Below the pieces are notes generated by a model, which was given only the letters and a program-made list of their open reading frames with translations, was not told the origin of the DNA and made no database searches. A DNA stretch of 41,499 nt from JBCCQL01 sp039414355 (lineage in GTDB: Bacteria; Planctomycetota; Planctomycetia; Pirellulales; Lacipirellulaceae), in NCBI GenBank assembly GCA_039414355.1, contig JBCDJN010000037.1:1-41499 (forward strand), read 5' to 3'. This document shows, in pieces, positions 41,271 through 41,499 of the stretch. Positions within the stretch are counted from its first letter, which is position 1; every line of letters starts with the position of its first letter. A program made the translations under genes and the position numbers.

Positions 41271-41299
41271 TTGAGCCCCCCTCACCCCGTTTGTATTCT
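41271..41299 (+). promoter_or_regulatory. Probable promoter for tRNA-Asn
   Basis: TTGAGC (41271-41276) and TATTCT (41294-41299) are separated by 17 bases, each matching four of six consensus positions. Transcription would begin about 25-30 bases before the tRNA. The -35 lies inside a GGGGC/GCCCC palindrome (41266-41279). Confidence 0.45.
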
Positions 41300-41311
41300 G
41301 CAAGCCTGCCA

Positions 41312-41327
41312 AGGGCGGAAACGCCCT
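41312..41327 (+). promoter_or_regulatory. Leader hairpin with a GAAA loop before tRNA-Asn
   Basis: AGGGCG (41312-41317) pairs with CGCCCT (41322-41327) around a GAAA tetraloop, ending five bases before the tRNA. This stable structure could mark the 5' leader for processing or simply separate the leader from the tRNA fold. Confidence 0.4.
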
Positions 41328-41332
41328 GCCGA

Positions 41333-41499
<167 letters not shown>

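Overview
The window is high-GC, gene-dense bacterial DNA. I infer a member of the Planctomycetota, probably a marine Pirellulales/Lacipirellulaceae-type organism. The grounds are a PEP-CTERM sorting signal combined with a dockerin, a large secreted protein with two CxxCH haem motifs, an ABC permease fused to a CPBP protease, futalosine-type menaquinone genes, arsenosugar genes, a serine/threonine kinase fused to a tubulin-like domain, and dispersed intergenic GC-rich repeats. The placement is inferred from gene content; there is no rRNA in the window to confirm it.

Layout. 1-6357 (+): the 3' end of mqnA, then mqnC, an ABC exporter pair (ATPase, and permease fused to a CPBP protease) and an amidohydrolase that may be the missing aminofutalosine deaminase. 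6389-11672 (-): a DcaP-type porin, an unknown secreted protein and transketolase. 11840-14468 (+): a large secreted beta-helix/dockerin/PEP-CTERM protein split by a one-base shift in a run of six G. 14469-14849: repeat-rich spacer. 14850-21242: an atypical Gfo/Idh/MocA protein (-), a DUF454 membrane protein (+), and a minus-strand series of alpha/beta hydrolase, VKOR-DsbA fusion, Vsr endonuclease, cytosine-5 methyltransferase and a small repeat lipoprotein. 21444-23532 (+): an Fe(II)/2-oxoglutarate enzyme closely resembling the SyrB2 halogenase, with the diagnostic HxA facial site, followed by a short-chain dehydrogenase. 23809-24618 (+): a lower-GC membrane-anchored orphan. 24771-29737 (-): arsenosugar genes arsS and arsM, a di-haem-motif secreted protein and an HExxH protein. 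30056-33496 (+): a CxC glutaredoxin-like protein, the arsenosugar-type glycosyltransferase, a ThiO-like oxidase and a LarA-like protein. 33669-39553 (+): AAA ATPase, kinase-tubulin fusion, and FHA-EAL protein. 39562-39924 (-): a STAS protein converging on that cluster. 40014-41198 (+): a TIM-barrel glycosidase-like protein. 41333-41499 (+): tRNA-Asn followed directly by a GIY-YIG nuclease gene that runs off the window.

The two best candidates for something undescribed are (1) the AAA ATPase / Ser-Thr kinase-tubulin / FHA-EAL cluster, which puts phosphorylation, a cytoskeleton-like GTPase fold, phosphothreonine recognition and c-di-GMP turnover in one locus, and (2) the SyrB2-like halogenase candidate paired with a dehydrogenase and with no visible carrier-protein machinery. 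The arsenosugar genes sit in two blocks about 3.5 kb apart, and the menaquinone genes suggest a substrate for the amidohydrolase. All calls come from reading motifs in the translated sequence; no database search was run.
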